Of a stretch of 64,000 nucleotides of DNA, positions 27,000 to 38,968 are shown piece by piece. Numbering within the stretch: the first letter of the stretch is position 1; every line of letters begins with the position of its first letter. The translations under genes and the position numbers were made by a program. The notes under the pieces are model-generated. The model had not been told where the DNA came from and ran no database searches. It saw only the letters and a program-made list of their open reading frames with translations. The DNA comes from Parietaria judaica (lineage: Eukaryota > Streptophyta > Magnoliopsida > Rosales > Urticaceae): positions 11,935,501 to 11,999,500 of the forward strand of contig OX940870.1 in assembly GCA_954871525.1 (NCBI GenBank), in the 5' to 3' direction.

Positions 27000-29220
27000 G
27001 CAATCCTTTGAATACTTCGACATATCTTGAAAAAGGCCTTCAACCATCCGAACGATCGAGACAGAGTTCAAAGGATATATATACAACAAGGTTCTTGTCA
27101 ACCTCATGAATTTCCATTCCCACTATCAGATTTTGGAGAGAAAATGAAAGAAGATTCAATAAAGAATTGTTCAACAAATACTCGAATTGGTTAGAGTATA
27201 GTATAGAAGATGATTCTGCGTTTTGTCTGTGTTGCTATCTCTTTAGAGCATGTCATGAGAATCAATCCGGTGGAGACTATTTTGTCGGCACATGATTTCA
27301 AAATTGGAGTTGTAGCAAGAAATTGTAATAGCATGTTAGAGATTTTAATTGTGCGCACAACAATGCTTACAGAGATTTTCAAGCTATGAATAATCTTAAA
27401 GAAAACATTGAGCATACTGTCGCTAACAAAAGCAGGAGCGATAATATGGATTATCGTATTTACTTGAAGGCTTCAATGCGTTGTGTTCTTTAGCTCTACA
27501 ACAAGGTCTTGCATTACGCAGCCATGATGAATATGAAAAAATCAAGCAACCATGGTAACTTTCTAAAGCTCTCGGGGTATACAGCAGAACAGAATCCTGC
27601 AGTGAAAACGGTTGCACTGGAAAACACTAGTAAAAATCTCAAGCTAACATCGCCTTATATACAGAAAGACATTGTGCATGTCGTGGCTTTTAGCCGTCAA
27701 AGCTATTACTAATGATCTCGGGGATTCATTGTTTTCTGTTCTAGTTGACAAATCACGCGACATTTCTATGAAGGAGCAAATGGCAATTGTGTTGCGTTAC
27801 GTGGATCGAATAGGTCGAGTACTTGAATAGTATGTCGGTATTATCCTCGTTGCTAGCACGATTGATATATCGCTTAAAAGGGCCATTTATGAATGACTTT
27901 CGATACTTAGATTGAGCATATCAAGATTGCGGGGACAAGGTTACGATGGAGATAGTAATATGCAAGGTGTGATCAACGGTCTCTAACCTCTTATTCTTCA
28001 AGAAAATCCTTGTTTTGGGTTGTTGGTGAAGTAGTGAATACGACTAATGCATCACTGAAGCGATCCGACGCACTTCAAGAAAAACAAGATGACATAGTTA
28101 ATCGAGGAGTCAAAAGTGGCGAGCGTGCAACCGGGCGAGGTCCAAGACTAATGAAACTTCTTTGATACGCCATAGTTATAACGTTGGGGGTCTTATCACT
28201 GTAAACTAATTAGATTGTTATCTATGTTCTCTTCTACAATTGGTGTCCTCAGAATGACCCACAACCTATTGATCAAAAAGGTCAAATAAAGGTATTATTC
28301 CATTAGAGTATTTTTTATATATATTTGAACCTCTGTTTTAATATATTATTTTTTAATTAAAGGTAATGTCAACGACGCGACAATCATTTGAAGTTATCTT
28401 CGACATTCATTTTATGGTAGATATTTTTGGGATTACCAACGACCTTTCAAAGGCGCCATTATAGAGGAAGGATCAAGATATTGTCAATGTTATGGCTTTG
28501 GTGCGGATCTGTAAACACCGCTTGCAAACCATGCGAGAAAGTAGGTGGGAATCTCTTCATGAAAAAGTCTTAAAATTTTGTCCAGAACATGAAATTAATG
28601 TGCCCAATATGAATGATTTCTATACGAAAGACCGTAAATTACGACGCAAAGCTCCAAAAATCAAGAAATTTTATTATTATCGATTCGATATCTTTACTTC
28701 CGTCATCGATATGCAATTTCAAGAGTTAAACGGTCGGTTCAACGAGGTTAGTACATATTTGCTTCTTTGTGTCGCATGCTTGTGCCCGAATAATTCATTT
28801 GATGCATTTGACAAGGAAAAATTAATGAAATTTGCAAAGTATCACAACCGACCTTATTGATCTTAATGATCAACCTTCCAACTACATATGATGTAACTTC
28901 GTCTGACGAGTTTCAAGGTTTGAAAGGCATCGGAACTCTTATAGTGAAATGGTAAAAAAAAAGTGTTACGTACTCATATGTGTATAAACCCATAATTTTA
29001 TTTGGCACTAATCTTGCCCGTGACTACTGCAACTGTGGAAATAGTTTTTATTTTTTGCTATTAACATCATCAAGACCCGATTACAGAATTGAATGGGCGA
29101 TCAATGGATGATGATTGTGTGCTTGTATACATCAAAATGAATATTTCTATCTATATTGACAAGGAGTCTATCATGCAATACTTCCAGAAGATGAAATCAC
29201 GATGTCATATTTTGTATTAG
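27000..29220 (+). pseudogene. hAT transposase relic (TTF-type zinc finger / DUF4371 / hATC)
   Basis: Conceptual translation in shifting frames gives the family's order. Near 27160-27300 is the TTF zinc-finger region (NWLEYSIEDDSAFCLCCYLF, then GGDYFVG). Near 27530-27720 are KSSNHGNFL and a QKDIVHVVA-like segment. Near 27920-28140 are RGQGYDGDSNMQG and degraded downstream motifs. At 28492-28860 an intact 122-codon stretch includes RESRWESLHEKVLKFC and a YYRFDIF...QFQELNGRFNE motif. Near 29020-29220 is the hATC dimerisation segment (INIIKTRLQN, KMKSRC). Many stops and frameshifts show it is dead. It would have encoded the transposase of the surrounding element. Confidence 0.9.
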
Positions 29221-29348
29221 ATAACAATATTTGGTTATGATTTTTGTTTAAACGTTATTTCAATATTATTGTGTGATTGATATTATTTATGTCCAAGAAA
29301 AACTTTACATCGTGCTTCGGCTGGAATAAAACCCTAACTACGCCATTG

Positions 29349-30593
29349 TACCCCACGTGTGCCACCATCTAACATTTATATGCCTTTTGTCTTATTTTGT
29401 TTGACTTTCTATCAGTTTGAGCTTTAATTTTTGGTTGGGCCCTTATTTTATAAGGCCGCAAGAATACATGTAACAATCTGTATAATAATAATATACAGAG
29501 ACATGAAAAATAAATACGAGAGAAAGGCAATTTAAATATTGTTTCGAAGAGGAAAAATAGAACTAGAGTCTCTTGCGTGCACGTGTCCTCGATGGGCTAA
29601 TATACAATATAATATCATATCACAAAGTACTTATCAATATAAGCTTCTTCAAATTTGTTCATATATAGTATCTACAATAAATTAGGCACGCAAGTTCAAG
29701 ATAAAGTTTTTATTCAATAGAATAGTCTTGATTCACTGTTAATGAAGCACGAGATGTGTATATTATATATGTAGTTATAGTTTCAGATATACCTAAGATA
29801 ATAATTAATTTGAATTATTTATATTGTACATGAGTGGAGAAAATATAGGGTTTTGGACGAAATAGAAAGGAGAAAATATACGTACGCTCATGATGAAAAT
29901 AATCAATTAATTAGGTAAGATTTATTGGAACTGGAAAATAAAAAAAAATTAAGGCTATGTCTCTATTCTATTGTAAAAGGAAAATATATTAACACTTTGC
30001 ATGAAAATTCACTTGGGACCACGTAAACTTTGTTATAATCATGCATTTCATTACACCTTTTTTAATGTTTTCTTAGTCAGGATGTATTCGTAGTCGTAGA
30101 CTTATAGGGCTTATATATGTATATATATATATATATATATACATATATAAAGAACTAGTCCCTAATTAATTATAATCTTTATATTATACTGTTATAATCA
30201 TGCATAAAAGATGCGGAGTAAATAAGGAAGAAAATAACTGAGATCAAGACTAATATTCAGGCGATTCTCAGCTCTTTAATTTTGAATATTGTCTTTTTAT
30301 TTTCTATTATTATGTTTTCATTTTTAATTTGTTTGATTTAGGAATTTGTAACATTTATTGGCTTAGAGTGAGCCCTCTATAATATTGAGTTAAGTCAGTT
30401 GTAATTCATTATAAGTTGAATGTTTATGGAAAAAAAAACTGAATTTATGCTTACAAAACACCATAATGTTCCCGTTCTTCAATCGTCCATCTACATCGAT
30501 AGCATTTAACTTTTTTAAAATGATTTCTAGTATATTTTTCTTAGTCGAGATGTATTCGTAGAACTCTAAGACTTTTATATATACATATATATA

Positions 30594-30645
<52 letters not shown>

Positions 30646-30881
30646 AAAGAACGAGCCTACTAATTCATTATAACAAATATACATTTTACTATATATTTTT
30701 TTTGAAGGAGTATATTTTGCTTATTTGCTATAATTAAACATGCATAACATTATACTTTTTTACACCACTTTTCAATGGTTTTCTAGTACATTTTTCTTAG
30801 TCATGTATTCGTAGACTTGAGAGTCGAGGCTAATAATAATAAAAAAGGAGTCTCTGATTATTATCTTTATAACAACGAATA
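29349..30881. other. Intergenic with local degenerate duplications
   Basis: AT-rich. The word TTTTCTTAGTC...GTATTCGTAGA occurs three times (about 30068, 30547 and 30792) with related flanks (ATAATCATGCAT, TTTTTACACC), indicating an old local duplication. TA microsatellites lie at about 30118-30142 and 30577-30645. No gene supported. Confidence 0.5.
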
Positions 30882-31917
30882 GCCTTCCGGCTCGGCTAGC
30901 CTTGAGCCGCGTTGGTGGAGGAAGTTGTGGGGTCTCCAAATCCCGGCGAAGGTTAAGCACATAGTGTGGCGGGCTTGGTTCGAATCTCTCCCGACCTTCG
31001 AAGCTATCCGGAGAAGGGGAGTGGATTGTTTGCCGTTTTGTAAGTTTTGCGGGGCCCTCCCGGAAGATGCTTTCCACGCTATGTGGGGATGTGAAAGGGC
31101 TAAAGCCATTTGGGATTCTTCATTGCTCAAACGGTGGACCGAGAAAACCGGAGAAGTCCCATTCCGAGAGCTTTGCTTCCGTGCCCTTGAATCCCTTTCC
31201 AATCCGAACCTTGAGTTGTTTTGCAGGCTGCTATGGGCGTCGTGGTCGGATCGCAACTTGCGTCTATTCGAAAACAAAGTCAAGTTGCCTGAAGCTTGGG
31301 TTACAGAGTGGGAAGGTTGGCTCACCGACTTCAAGAAAAGCTCCTGCCTCCGGAATAGCTTGACTGGGGATTGTTCTGAGCAGCAGGATAAGTGGTCTGG
31401 GTCGGAGTTTGGAGGGCTGAAGTTAAATGTTGATGCTGCCTGGGACGTGGTTTCAGGGCGGGCTGCGACGGGAGCCGTGATCAGAGACTATATGGGGTCG
31501 GTGTTGGGTGTGCAAGCTGCCTCTATGGACCGTGTAGAGTCAGCGCTGACCGGGGAATGCTTGGCGATCAGACAGGGGCTGCTCTTTGCTCTGAACAGAG
31601 GATGGAATATAGAGACGGTTGAGTCGGACTGCTTCCGAGCTACTAAGCTCATCAACGACGGGCTCTGCAGAGGCATTCAAGGACCGATCGTGGAGGATAT
31701 TAGGAAGCTGACTGGGGAAGCTGGCGTCGCTGGAGTATGCAGATGGATCCCGAGAAAGTGTAACGCCGTCGCTCACGCTATAGCGAAGAAACGGTTGTAC
31801 GATTTGTCAAGTGATTTTTGGTGCTTGAACTGCCCAGTTTGGCTTGTAAATTGTGCTGCTAGAGATTTCAGTCCCTCTAATTAATATATGCAAGTTATGG
31901 TTTCCCTCAAAAAAAAA
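30882..31917 (+). mobile_element. 5'-truncated LINE insertion
   Basis: Flanked by the 10-bp target duplication ACAACGAATA (30872-30881 and 31918-31927). It ends in an A-run (about 31909-31918, shared with the duplication) after a short 3' UTR. The coding sequence is open from its first codons to the stop, so the copy is 5'-truncated but otherwise undamaged, indicating a recent insertion. Confidence 0.93.
30883..31884 (+). CDS. LINE ORF2 C-terminus: zinc-binding RT domain plus RNase H, 5'-truncated
   Basis: An uninterrupted frame of 333 codons and a stop, with no native start because the 5' part is missing. Its first third is the zf-RVT module: WWRKLWGLQIPAKVKHIVWR, then LPT, CKFCGALPEDAFHAMWGC with the Cys/His pattern C-x2-C...H-x4-C, and ERAKAIW. 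The last half is a plant RVT_3-type RNase H domain: LNVDAAW, ATGAVIRDYMG, ECLAIRQGLLFAL, VESDCFRATKLIN and an ending of WIPRKCNAVAHAIAKK type. The first D, the E and the second D of the RNase H active site are visible. The protein would act in target-primed reverse transcription, but this fragment lacks endonuclease and polymerase cores and cannot move by itself. Confidence 0.9.
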   Translation, partial: PSGSASLEPRWWRKLWGLQIPAKVKHIVWRAWFESLPTFEAIRRRGVDCLPFCKFCGALPEDAFHAMWGCERAKAIWDSSLLKRWTEKTGEVPFRELCFRALESLSNPNLELFCRLLWASWSDRNLRLFENKVKLPEAWVTEWEGWLTDFKKSSCLRNSLTGDCSEQQDKWSGSEFGGLKLNVDAAWDVVSGRAATGAVIRDYMGSVLGVQAASMDRVESALTGECLAIRQGLLFALNRGWNIETVESDCFRATKLINDGLCRGIQGPIVEDIRKLTGEAGVAGVCRWIPRKCNAVAHAIAKKRLYDLSSDFWCLNCPVWLVNCAARDFSPSN

Positions 31918-31927
31918 ACAACGAATA

Positions 31928-33039
31928 TATTGAAAAGTATTGTGATCAGGCCAAAGTTTATAGTTTTATAATAGGTAAACTGTGGCTATTGTACTCAGTG
32001 TTTGATCGACTGCGGATTGTGTATCTAATATTTATTTTCGACGGCTAAACATTGAGTATATAATTCTCAGCCGATCAAACATTCGGTACAAAGCCACTAA
32101 TCTGTGCATATAAGTTGAAAGTTTCATACATGTATATATATACATAGATGATATATATGTACGTTATATCTTTGCTACATGAAAACCCATTTACGCTAAT
32201 TTCTTTTACAATATTTAATAATTAATATATCGTTGGCTTGTTACTCAGAATAAGGTTCTTAAACGACATTTAAAGTTAATTTGCAACTAGAAAAATACTC
32301 CACGTCCGGCTCTCTAACTAAAAGAACAAACAACTATTAATGTTCTCGAGTCTCGACAATGATTGATATACTATATATAACTATAAAGCAATACTAATAA
32401 AAATACCAAAACGAATCATTTACTTTAACCGAAGCCCACAATTTAAATAAATTAAAGGACTCATTAATAAAAAAAAATTATGTTGATTGCGTCGGTAATA
32501 TTCCTATGTCGTACATATATTATCTAGCATATTCGTAACCAATTTTTTTTCTTCATTTTTATACCTTAAATAATATGATTACATATGAAATAAAAAAAAG
32601 TTTAATATATTGTATCATTTTCTTGATATAATATATATTTATATATACAATATATCCACCAATATTGACCGAAAACAGCAAAACCGAACTAAAGGAATAT
32701 TGAAAAACAAAAAGTTAGGATATGATACTTGAAGGATTGAAAGCAGCCTATCCCTAACCTCTAATTAATGTCTCTTCAATTAATAATAAATAGAAAAAAA
32801 TTGCTGTTTTAATCAATCATAACCTTCGTCCAATTCAATCATAAGAAAACCATGCTCATATATATGTATGATGTATCATATGTCTATATATATGTGTGTT
32901 GAATGCCTTCGTTACTAAGTACCCAAAATCTCATTTTAAACACGCATATATACACGTATCTACAGTCAGCCAATAAGATAGTGATTATACTTTCTTAGTA
33001 CTTGATAGTTATTAGTACTAAGCAAGCGCTTCAAAAGCA
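31928..33039. other. Intergenic and upstream region of the first GLOX-like gene
   Basis: AT-rich. It contains a fold-back repeat (31977-32105), then AT-rich sequence. Possible TATA-like TCTATATATATG lies near 32883, about 150 bases before the start codon. No other gene is supported. Confidence 0.45.
31977..32105. repeat. Fold-back element (AAACTGTGGCTATTGTAC family)
   Basis: Left arm GTGGCTATTGTACTCAGTG...TTTGATCG pairs with the right arm CGATCAAACATTCGGTACAAAGCCAC as an imperfect inverted repeat of about 45 bp around a short centre. A related left arm (AACTGCGGCTAATGTACCCA) is at 42468-42525. It is probably a small MITE. Confidence 0.6.
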
Positions 33040-34671
33040 ATGAAGACACCGATTATTATTGTCGTTGCAACCATAGTACTTTCCATTTCTGCCCTCGGCG
33101 TCGACGCGGCTGGCGGGCGGTGGCAGGTCCTCCAGCGGAGCATCGGGATCTCCGCCATGCACATGCAGCTTCTCAACAATGACCGTGTCGTTGTCTTTGA
33201 CCGCACCGACTTTGGCAAGTCCAACCTGCCTCTCCCTGCCGGAAAATGCCGAGACGACCCCACCGAGCTCGCCGTGAAGTTCGACTGCACTGCTCACTCG
33301 GCCGAGTACGACGTGGCAGCCAATACGTTCCGTGCCCTCACCGTGCATACCGACGTGTGGTGCTCCTCTGGCGCGCTCATGCCCGATGGAACCCTAACGC
33401 AAACCGGAGGCTTCAACGATGGCGAGCGTAGGGTGCGACACTTCACGCCCTGTGCCGGTGCCGCTTGTGACTGGCGGGAAGTAGACTCTGGCCTGGCGGC
33501 TCGGCGCTGGTATGCCACCAATCATATCCTGCCAGGTGGCAATCAGATCATTATCGGAGGGAGGAGGCAGTTCAACTACGAATTCTTCCCGAAAGGAAGC
33601 CGTAGCGGCGTCGTGAACTTCCCGTTCTTGCAAGAGACTGACGATAGGGGAATCGAGAACAATCTCTACCCTTTCGTGTTTCTCTGCCCGGACGGGAAAT
33701 TGTTCGTGTTCGCAAACAACAGGGCAGTGTCGCTTGACCACGTCACTAACCGGGTCGTGAAAACCTATCCGATTATACCGGGCGGAGACCCGAGATCGTA
33801 CCCGAGTACTGGCTCGGCGGTTCTCTTGCCATTGAAGAATATCAACTCGAAGGTTGTGGAAGCTGAGGTTTTGGTATGCGGCGGAGCTCCAAAAGGGTCT
33901 CATATGGAAACCATCAAGCAAAGATATGTGGCCGCTTTGAAGACCTGCGCTCGGATCAAACTGACCGACCCAAAACCTGAATGGACGGTGGAGACGATGC
34001 CGAGCGCTCGGGTCATGGGCGACATGATACTCCTCCCGAATGGCGAAGTTTTGATTATAAACGGAGCCGAATCTGGCACTGCCGGATGGGAGGCTGCTCG
34101 GGATCCGGTTCTCAGCCCGGTCATTTACAAGCCCAGTAATCGAGTTGGGTCGCGGTTCGAGACCCAAAACCCAACCAGGATCCCTCGCATGTACCACTCC
34201 ACCGCGAGTCTGTTACGCGACGGCAGGGTTTTGGTTGGAGGAAGCAACCCGCATGTCGGTTACAATTTCACAGGCGTGCTTTACCCGACGGAGCTGAGCT
34301 TAGAGGCTTTCAGCCCTCAGTACTTGGACCCGAGTTTGGCTAACTTGCGTCCCAATATCTTCTTGCCCGAACCGCAAGCTAAGCTCAAGTACGGACAACG
34401 GTTTGCTGTCCGGTTCAGGGTCGGGGATGTCATTGCAGCCGGTTCGGTGAAGGTGACGCTGGTTCCTCCGTCGTTCACGACGCATTCCTTCGCGATGAAC
34501 CAACGGCTCGTGGAGCTTCCGGTGGGGCAAATCCGGGATTTGGGTAAAAAGACCTCTCAGGCTGACGTCACCATGCCCGGTTCGGCCAATCTTGCTCCTC
34601 CAGGGTATTACATGCTGTTCGTGGTTCATCGAGATATTCCAAGCGAGGGTCTTTGGGTACATCTCAGTTAA
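33040..34671 (+). CDS. Secreted copper-radical oxidase, GLOX/galactose oxidase-like (copy A)
   Basis: Single-exon gene of 543 codons plus stop. Residues 1-23 form a hydrophobic signal peptide ending VDA/AGG, predicting secretion to the cell wall. The N-terminal glyoxal oxidase region starts at about residue 27 (WQVLQRSIGISAMHMQLL) and a C-terminal domain (DUF1929 type) ends the protein. The copper-radical residues can be placed by family motifs: Cys108 (DVWCSSG) and Tyr158 (RRWYATNHILPGG) would form the Cys-Tyr cofactor, Tyr385 and His386 (RMYHST) and His482 (FTTHSFAMNQR) would bind copper. Plant members oxidise aldehydes or alcohols to acids or aldehydes with release of H2O2 and have been linked to cell-wall, pollen and mucilage processes; the substrate here is unknown. 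Its codons are GC-rich against an AT-rich background. A diverged paralogue lies at 43378-45015 on the same strand. Confidence 0.95.
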   Translation: MKTPIIIVVATIVLSISALGVDAAGGRWQVLQRSIGISAMHMQLLNNDRVVVFDRTDFGKSNLPLPAGKCRDDPTELAVKFDCTAHSAEYDVAANTFRALTVHTDVWCSSGALMPDGTLTQTGGFNDGERRVRHFTPCAGAACDWREVDSGLAARRWYATNHILPGGNQIIIGGRRQFNYEFFPKGSRSGVVNFPFLQETDDRGIENNLYPFVFLCPDGKLFVFANNRAVSLDHVTNRVVKTYPIIPGGDPRSYPSTGSAVLLPLKNINSKVVEAEVLVCGGAPKGSHMETIKQRYVAALKTCARIKLTDPKPEWTVETMPSARVMGDMILLPNGEVLIINGAESGTAGWEAARDPVLSPVIYKPSNRVGSRFETQNPTRIPRMYHSTASLLRDGRVLVGGSNPHVGYNFTGVLYPTELSLEAFSPQYLDPSLANLRPNIFLPEPQAKLKYGQRFAVRFRVGDVIAAGSVKVTLVPPSFTTHSFAMNQRLVELPVGQIRDLGKKTSQADVTMPGSANLAPPGYYMLFVVHRDIPSEGLWVHLS

Positions 34672-36960
34672 ACACTCATACTATGATTAACTAAATATAA
34701 ATTACGAGGTTTGTCATGTGTTTGAATGTTCTCGTTACTTGGAAACTGAACTGTATATGTGTTTTTTTTTTGTTTTTTTTTTTTGAGATTTATATTGAAT
34801 AATGCATGAACGTATAGCTTAAAGAGTGAACGTAAAAGTCTTGTATGATTGGTGGAAATAATAAATAAGACCAATATTTATATATAAGATGAGTTTGAAA
34901 TTGTGTACGTGAAATACATTAAATGAGAGTAACAGGGACTGATCAAAGCGTACGTTAAATTTGTTGAGCTTGGAATTTCAGTTTTTAAAAATAAGACTAT
35001 TACTATTTACTATTATCCAAAAGGGATTATGTGATTGTGAATAAAAAAAATATAATTATTATATAAATAAATAAATAAATAAAGAAAAGAAGCGATATTT
35101 ATATTTTATATATATAGCGTGTTGATCACATAAATTAGAATGAAAGCAGAGGGTTTTTAGGGCACGGCCAAGAGTGGTAGCCAACGAGAAAGTGAAGGGT
35201 TTGCCAACGATAAAGTGATTTGTAAGTACTTATTAGTTATATATTACATATCTCTATCACATTCATAAACCTAGCTAGTTTTCTGTCCAACTTTTTAATT
35301 AATTGATGTCACAAGCTACATGTTACAAATAAGAATTACGCTCACTGCCCTTTTTTTACGTAATTATTATATAATATTCAGACAAAAAATCTTCCAAATT
35401 TATTTGTCCATTGAAAATATTTAACTATTTAATTAACTTCATGCCAAGCCAAGTAAAGACGGTGAAAAGTACTCGTCATTATAAGCAAGAGCATTTGATA
35501 TAAGAGATCCTTTAAATTTATGGTGAAATAAAGAGTTCATTAAACGATAAAGGACCACTAATACAGTGCTGAGTGCTCGAAAGCCGTGACGGAGGAGAGG
35601 CGGAGTAGGCTCGCACTTATAGTAAAAAATAAAAATCAAATTTAAGGACTAAATAAATTTAATTTAAGAGCTCCTTTTTAAAATAATATGAGTAGAGCGA
35701 TTTTGCTATATTGTTTATTGAAAAAGATATAATAAAAAATCAACTATAATATTTGATTAGTGTACTTTTGCTTCTAAAAACGTTAGACGTGTCGTACTTA
35801 AATATATGTCTAGTTATTTGTTATACAAATATCTTATAAAAAAATTATTGAATTTTAATTTTGTAATGTTGATAGAAGCCTCAAAATTACTCCTCGTCTT
35901 GGGCCTCGATAATCTCAGACACCACCGTGCCTCTAAAATAATTAAATAGCTTATTAATGAGAAAGGACAACTAATACATACTACACTCCTTAATTAATCA
36001 AACAAAGCCCACATGCAATTATATTATATGATATCGTACTCGTACGCACATCTAGAATTCCCTTAATGTATTATTGCATAGTAATAGTTTTAGCTATGAA
36101 TATTAAGAAACGTATGTTGAACAATTGTAACAAGAAGCATTAATTGATGATGAGGCTAATTAGATGATATTATTGATGTTTGATGACAACTATATATAGT
36201 AATTCGATATCAAGTGAATCCGTATGACAGACTGACATTAAAAGTGATATATGACGAATTTCACCCAAACATTATTTTTGTGTACACACATACCGCATGT
36301 TCGGTCACTAGTCTAGTAATCTTATCTATTAAGAGATGAAAGAACTCTTGTTCAACAAAAACAAAACAAAGAAAATTAAATGAATGAAAGAGAAAGAAAG
36401 AAAGAATTAATACATAATCTATATAATTGAAATAAAATCCAACCTGGCAAATCATGGCTTTAATCGTGCGAAATTTCGACCCATTTTTGTTATCCGCAGG
36501 TATGCGAAACGAAAGTCTTATCATTTCACTGGTTTTTTACCATTTCGTTTTTGTGAATAAAAAAGGCGAGTTGGAATTTTGGCAAATATACTAATTAAAC
36601 TTGCACAACCCCACACCGCCTCGCCACGGCCGGCGGCGGTGGCGCGCGTGGTGGTGGAACACTTGTGTGAGTCCTCTCCCATCCACAAAATTCTATGACC
36701 CAAAGGGCCCAAGCCTTTGTCCCTATCATTTATCAATGTGAGACTTTTTGATATTCAACTAATACCACACATTCACACTTAACATACACATCCACTTCAC
36801 CTTATAACTTAACTCAATATTATACACTTCAAATAATATTATATACTTAACATACATATACACTTAATATACGTATTCATTTAATATTACACACTTCAAC
36901 TAATATTAAATTTGTTAAAATACATATCTAATACAACTAATATTCATTTAATATTACGAC
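34672..36960. other. Intergenic, nothing recognised
   Basis: Downstream of GLOX copy A. It begins with the expected 3'UTR, in which AT-rich sequence with AATAAATAAG occurs near 34860. The rest is AT-rich with one GC-rich patch at about 36615-36660. No coding sequence or element end was recognised. Confidence 0.5.
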
Positions 36961-37200
36961 AAAACAACAAATTAAAATCCTAATTAATACTATTTAGTAC
37001 AACTAACTGAACCCTTAATGATTACACTTAACAAAACAGATTTGCCCACGTGGCCAGAGTTAATGGGTAAGTTAACGGCGTTACGAGAATGGAGTGGACA
37101 ACGCTCCAAATGCGACTTTGGGTATATTTGCCACCACTTTTAAACTTTTGGTACATGAGGAGTTCTTTGACCAAATTTTGAGTATTTTCGCCGTCATTAA
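36961..37200. mobile_element. MITE (AGGGTTAATGACGG family), right half only
   Basis: Matches the 3' half of the 7498-7968 element from its AATACTATTTAGTACAACTA segment through CACGTGGCCAGAGTTA, GTGGCAAATATACCCAAAG (complement) and the terminal GCCGTCATTAAC. The left inverted repeat is absent, so this is a truncated copy. Confidence 0.8.
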
Positions 37201-38968
37201 CTCTAATATGAAAGGTAATAAGTGTGAAAACTCAAGCTGTAACACTCGAATCCCTATTGATTATATAGTTTGTAGGAAATACCCAAATCAGGATTTAGGT
37301 CCATCGGGTTTTCCGGGTCTAGCCCAAGTACATGAAAAGTGACGGACTCACTCGGGCCGGTAAACTGGTTCAAAAAACTCATTAGGTCATTAACTCATGT
37401 AGGCCGGTAAATAAAACCTGCAAATGCGGGTTTTAAACCAAAATCGGACTGAATCCAATTATAAAATCCGAAAACTGAATTACAACCGGGTTAAATCGAA
37501 ACCGAATTTTGAAAAACTTATAACGGAATTAAACCGGTTTCGGGTTTCAAGTTTTGAGTTATAAAACCCAAAATCCGGTTAGTAGGTTACTAAAACCCGT
37601 ATTTTAAATAATTATTTATAAATATTTAATTTATTTTTATTGTGTTTATAAACTTGTTATTACTTAGTATTATATTTATTAAGTGACATTGATACTATAA
37701 AATGTAAGCATTGACGTTTATCTCTTCATCAAGTACTGATATTAATATTTTATTACGTAATCACTTACTTGACTAACAAGTAGCTTATGGCAGTTTAGTA
37801 ATTTTATATGTTTTGCTTTCCTATATAAAGCCCACATGTAACTCCTATTTTCATCAATTCCAAATCATTTGATCTCTTCAAAATCAAAGCACTTTCTTCT
37901 ATTCTTCATTATATATATCAATATATATAAACACTAATGCAAAGTTTTTTTTTTGTAAGCTAGTCTGAGAGTGTGGCTTCTTAATACTTTGAGGCAAAAG
38001 TTCCAAATTATTTTGGAACTAACAGATACCACTCAGTAAAACGACATCTTTGGTTACAAAGTTTGGATTGGTGTATTTAAAATTAGGTTATATTATGTAT
38101 TCATGGCTTTATAGTTGTTTTTACTTTCTTTAAGAAAAAAAAAATTAAAGCCAGGTTCGGGTTTATAATCCGGGTTTTCAAATAAAAATCCTGTAATTAC
38201 CCAAACCCAGATTTCTGGATTTTTTCTTTTAAAAAACTGGGTTCGGGTTTGAAAAGTCAAAACTCATAAATCCGGGTTCGGGTTCCATGTATTGAAATAA
38301 TTGGGTTTTAAACCCGGTTTCAGTCCTAATGTGGACTATTTATACCCACCTAAGCCTCATGATTCGAAATCCTTTAAGCCAAAAAGCCAGAGAAGTTTCT
38401 CAGCCTCCTACCCAACTAGGTGCAATTTTCTCCTCCCCGTGCCTCCGTCAGTTTATCGTTCAATCGCCAAGAAAGACCTAGTAGTCTGACGAGGTGATTT
38501 CTAGTCCCATAGACATTGCTGCAACGACGTGGTAGACGAGTTAGAGGCTTTACAATTGTGAAGCTATGATTCGAATCCCGACGTTAATCACCCACGCGCA
38601 TCACGAAGAGAAATAAACCCAAAATCTCTATAAATTGAAAAAGTACCATAAGGCTGGTCACTTATCGAAACTGTTTCTCTTGATTTTTGAATTTAATCTA
38701 GATTTCATAGTTCGATGACATTCTATGATTGTCGCCTCGTTATTGAGTAAAGTAATCAAAAAACCCAACATAATTAAGAAGATTTTCAGGCGGCAATAAG
38801 TCTAAAAGCGAACTCGATTATTTTTTTTTCGTTTCGTTTTCTATTTGGGATTATAACTTAGTAAAACTACTCACATTTTGTGTATTCATGTTTAGCATCT
38901 TAAATTTCTCTTGGTCTAAGAGAAACCATCCCATTTAAATTGAGAATTAAGCCTCTTCTGCAAGTGTT
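37201..38968. other. Intergenic with CCGGGTTT-rich repeat zone
   Basis: From about 37270 to 38330 the sequence is rich in CGGGTTT/AAACCCG words at both sides of an AT-rich centre, ending TTTCAGTCCTA. The layout resembles the hAT-type element at 21260, but I find no matching duplication. At about 38500-38640 there is a GATTCGAATCCC box after GACGTGGTAGACGAG, weakly SINE-like. No gene supported. Confidence 0.4.

Larger units (their letters stand above)
22700..29348 (+). mobile_element. Decayed autonomous hAT element (TTF/ZMYM1-like type), with nested repeats
   Basis: The left end reads CAGGGGCGGACCCAGG, a common terminus of plant hAT elements with TTF-type transposases. A degraded counterpart ends at 29348 (...AACTACGCCATTG). 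Between them lies a transposase relic (27000-29220, plus strand). LTR-like DNA (22982-25195), a tandem array (25204-26284) and a minisatellite (26425-26690) are nested or expanded inside. Flanks TTTGTATA and TACCCCAC do not match, so the outer limits are uncertain. Confidence 0.5.

Noticed and set aside
33394..34197. 267-codon minus-strand open frame
   Set aside because: Antisense shadow of GLOX copy A, caused by its GC-rich codons.
38500..38640. Second SINE candidate
   Set aside because: Only a B-box-like ATTCGAATC is convincing; the A box is poor and no tail or duplication was seen.
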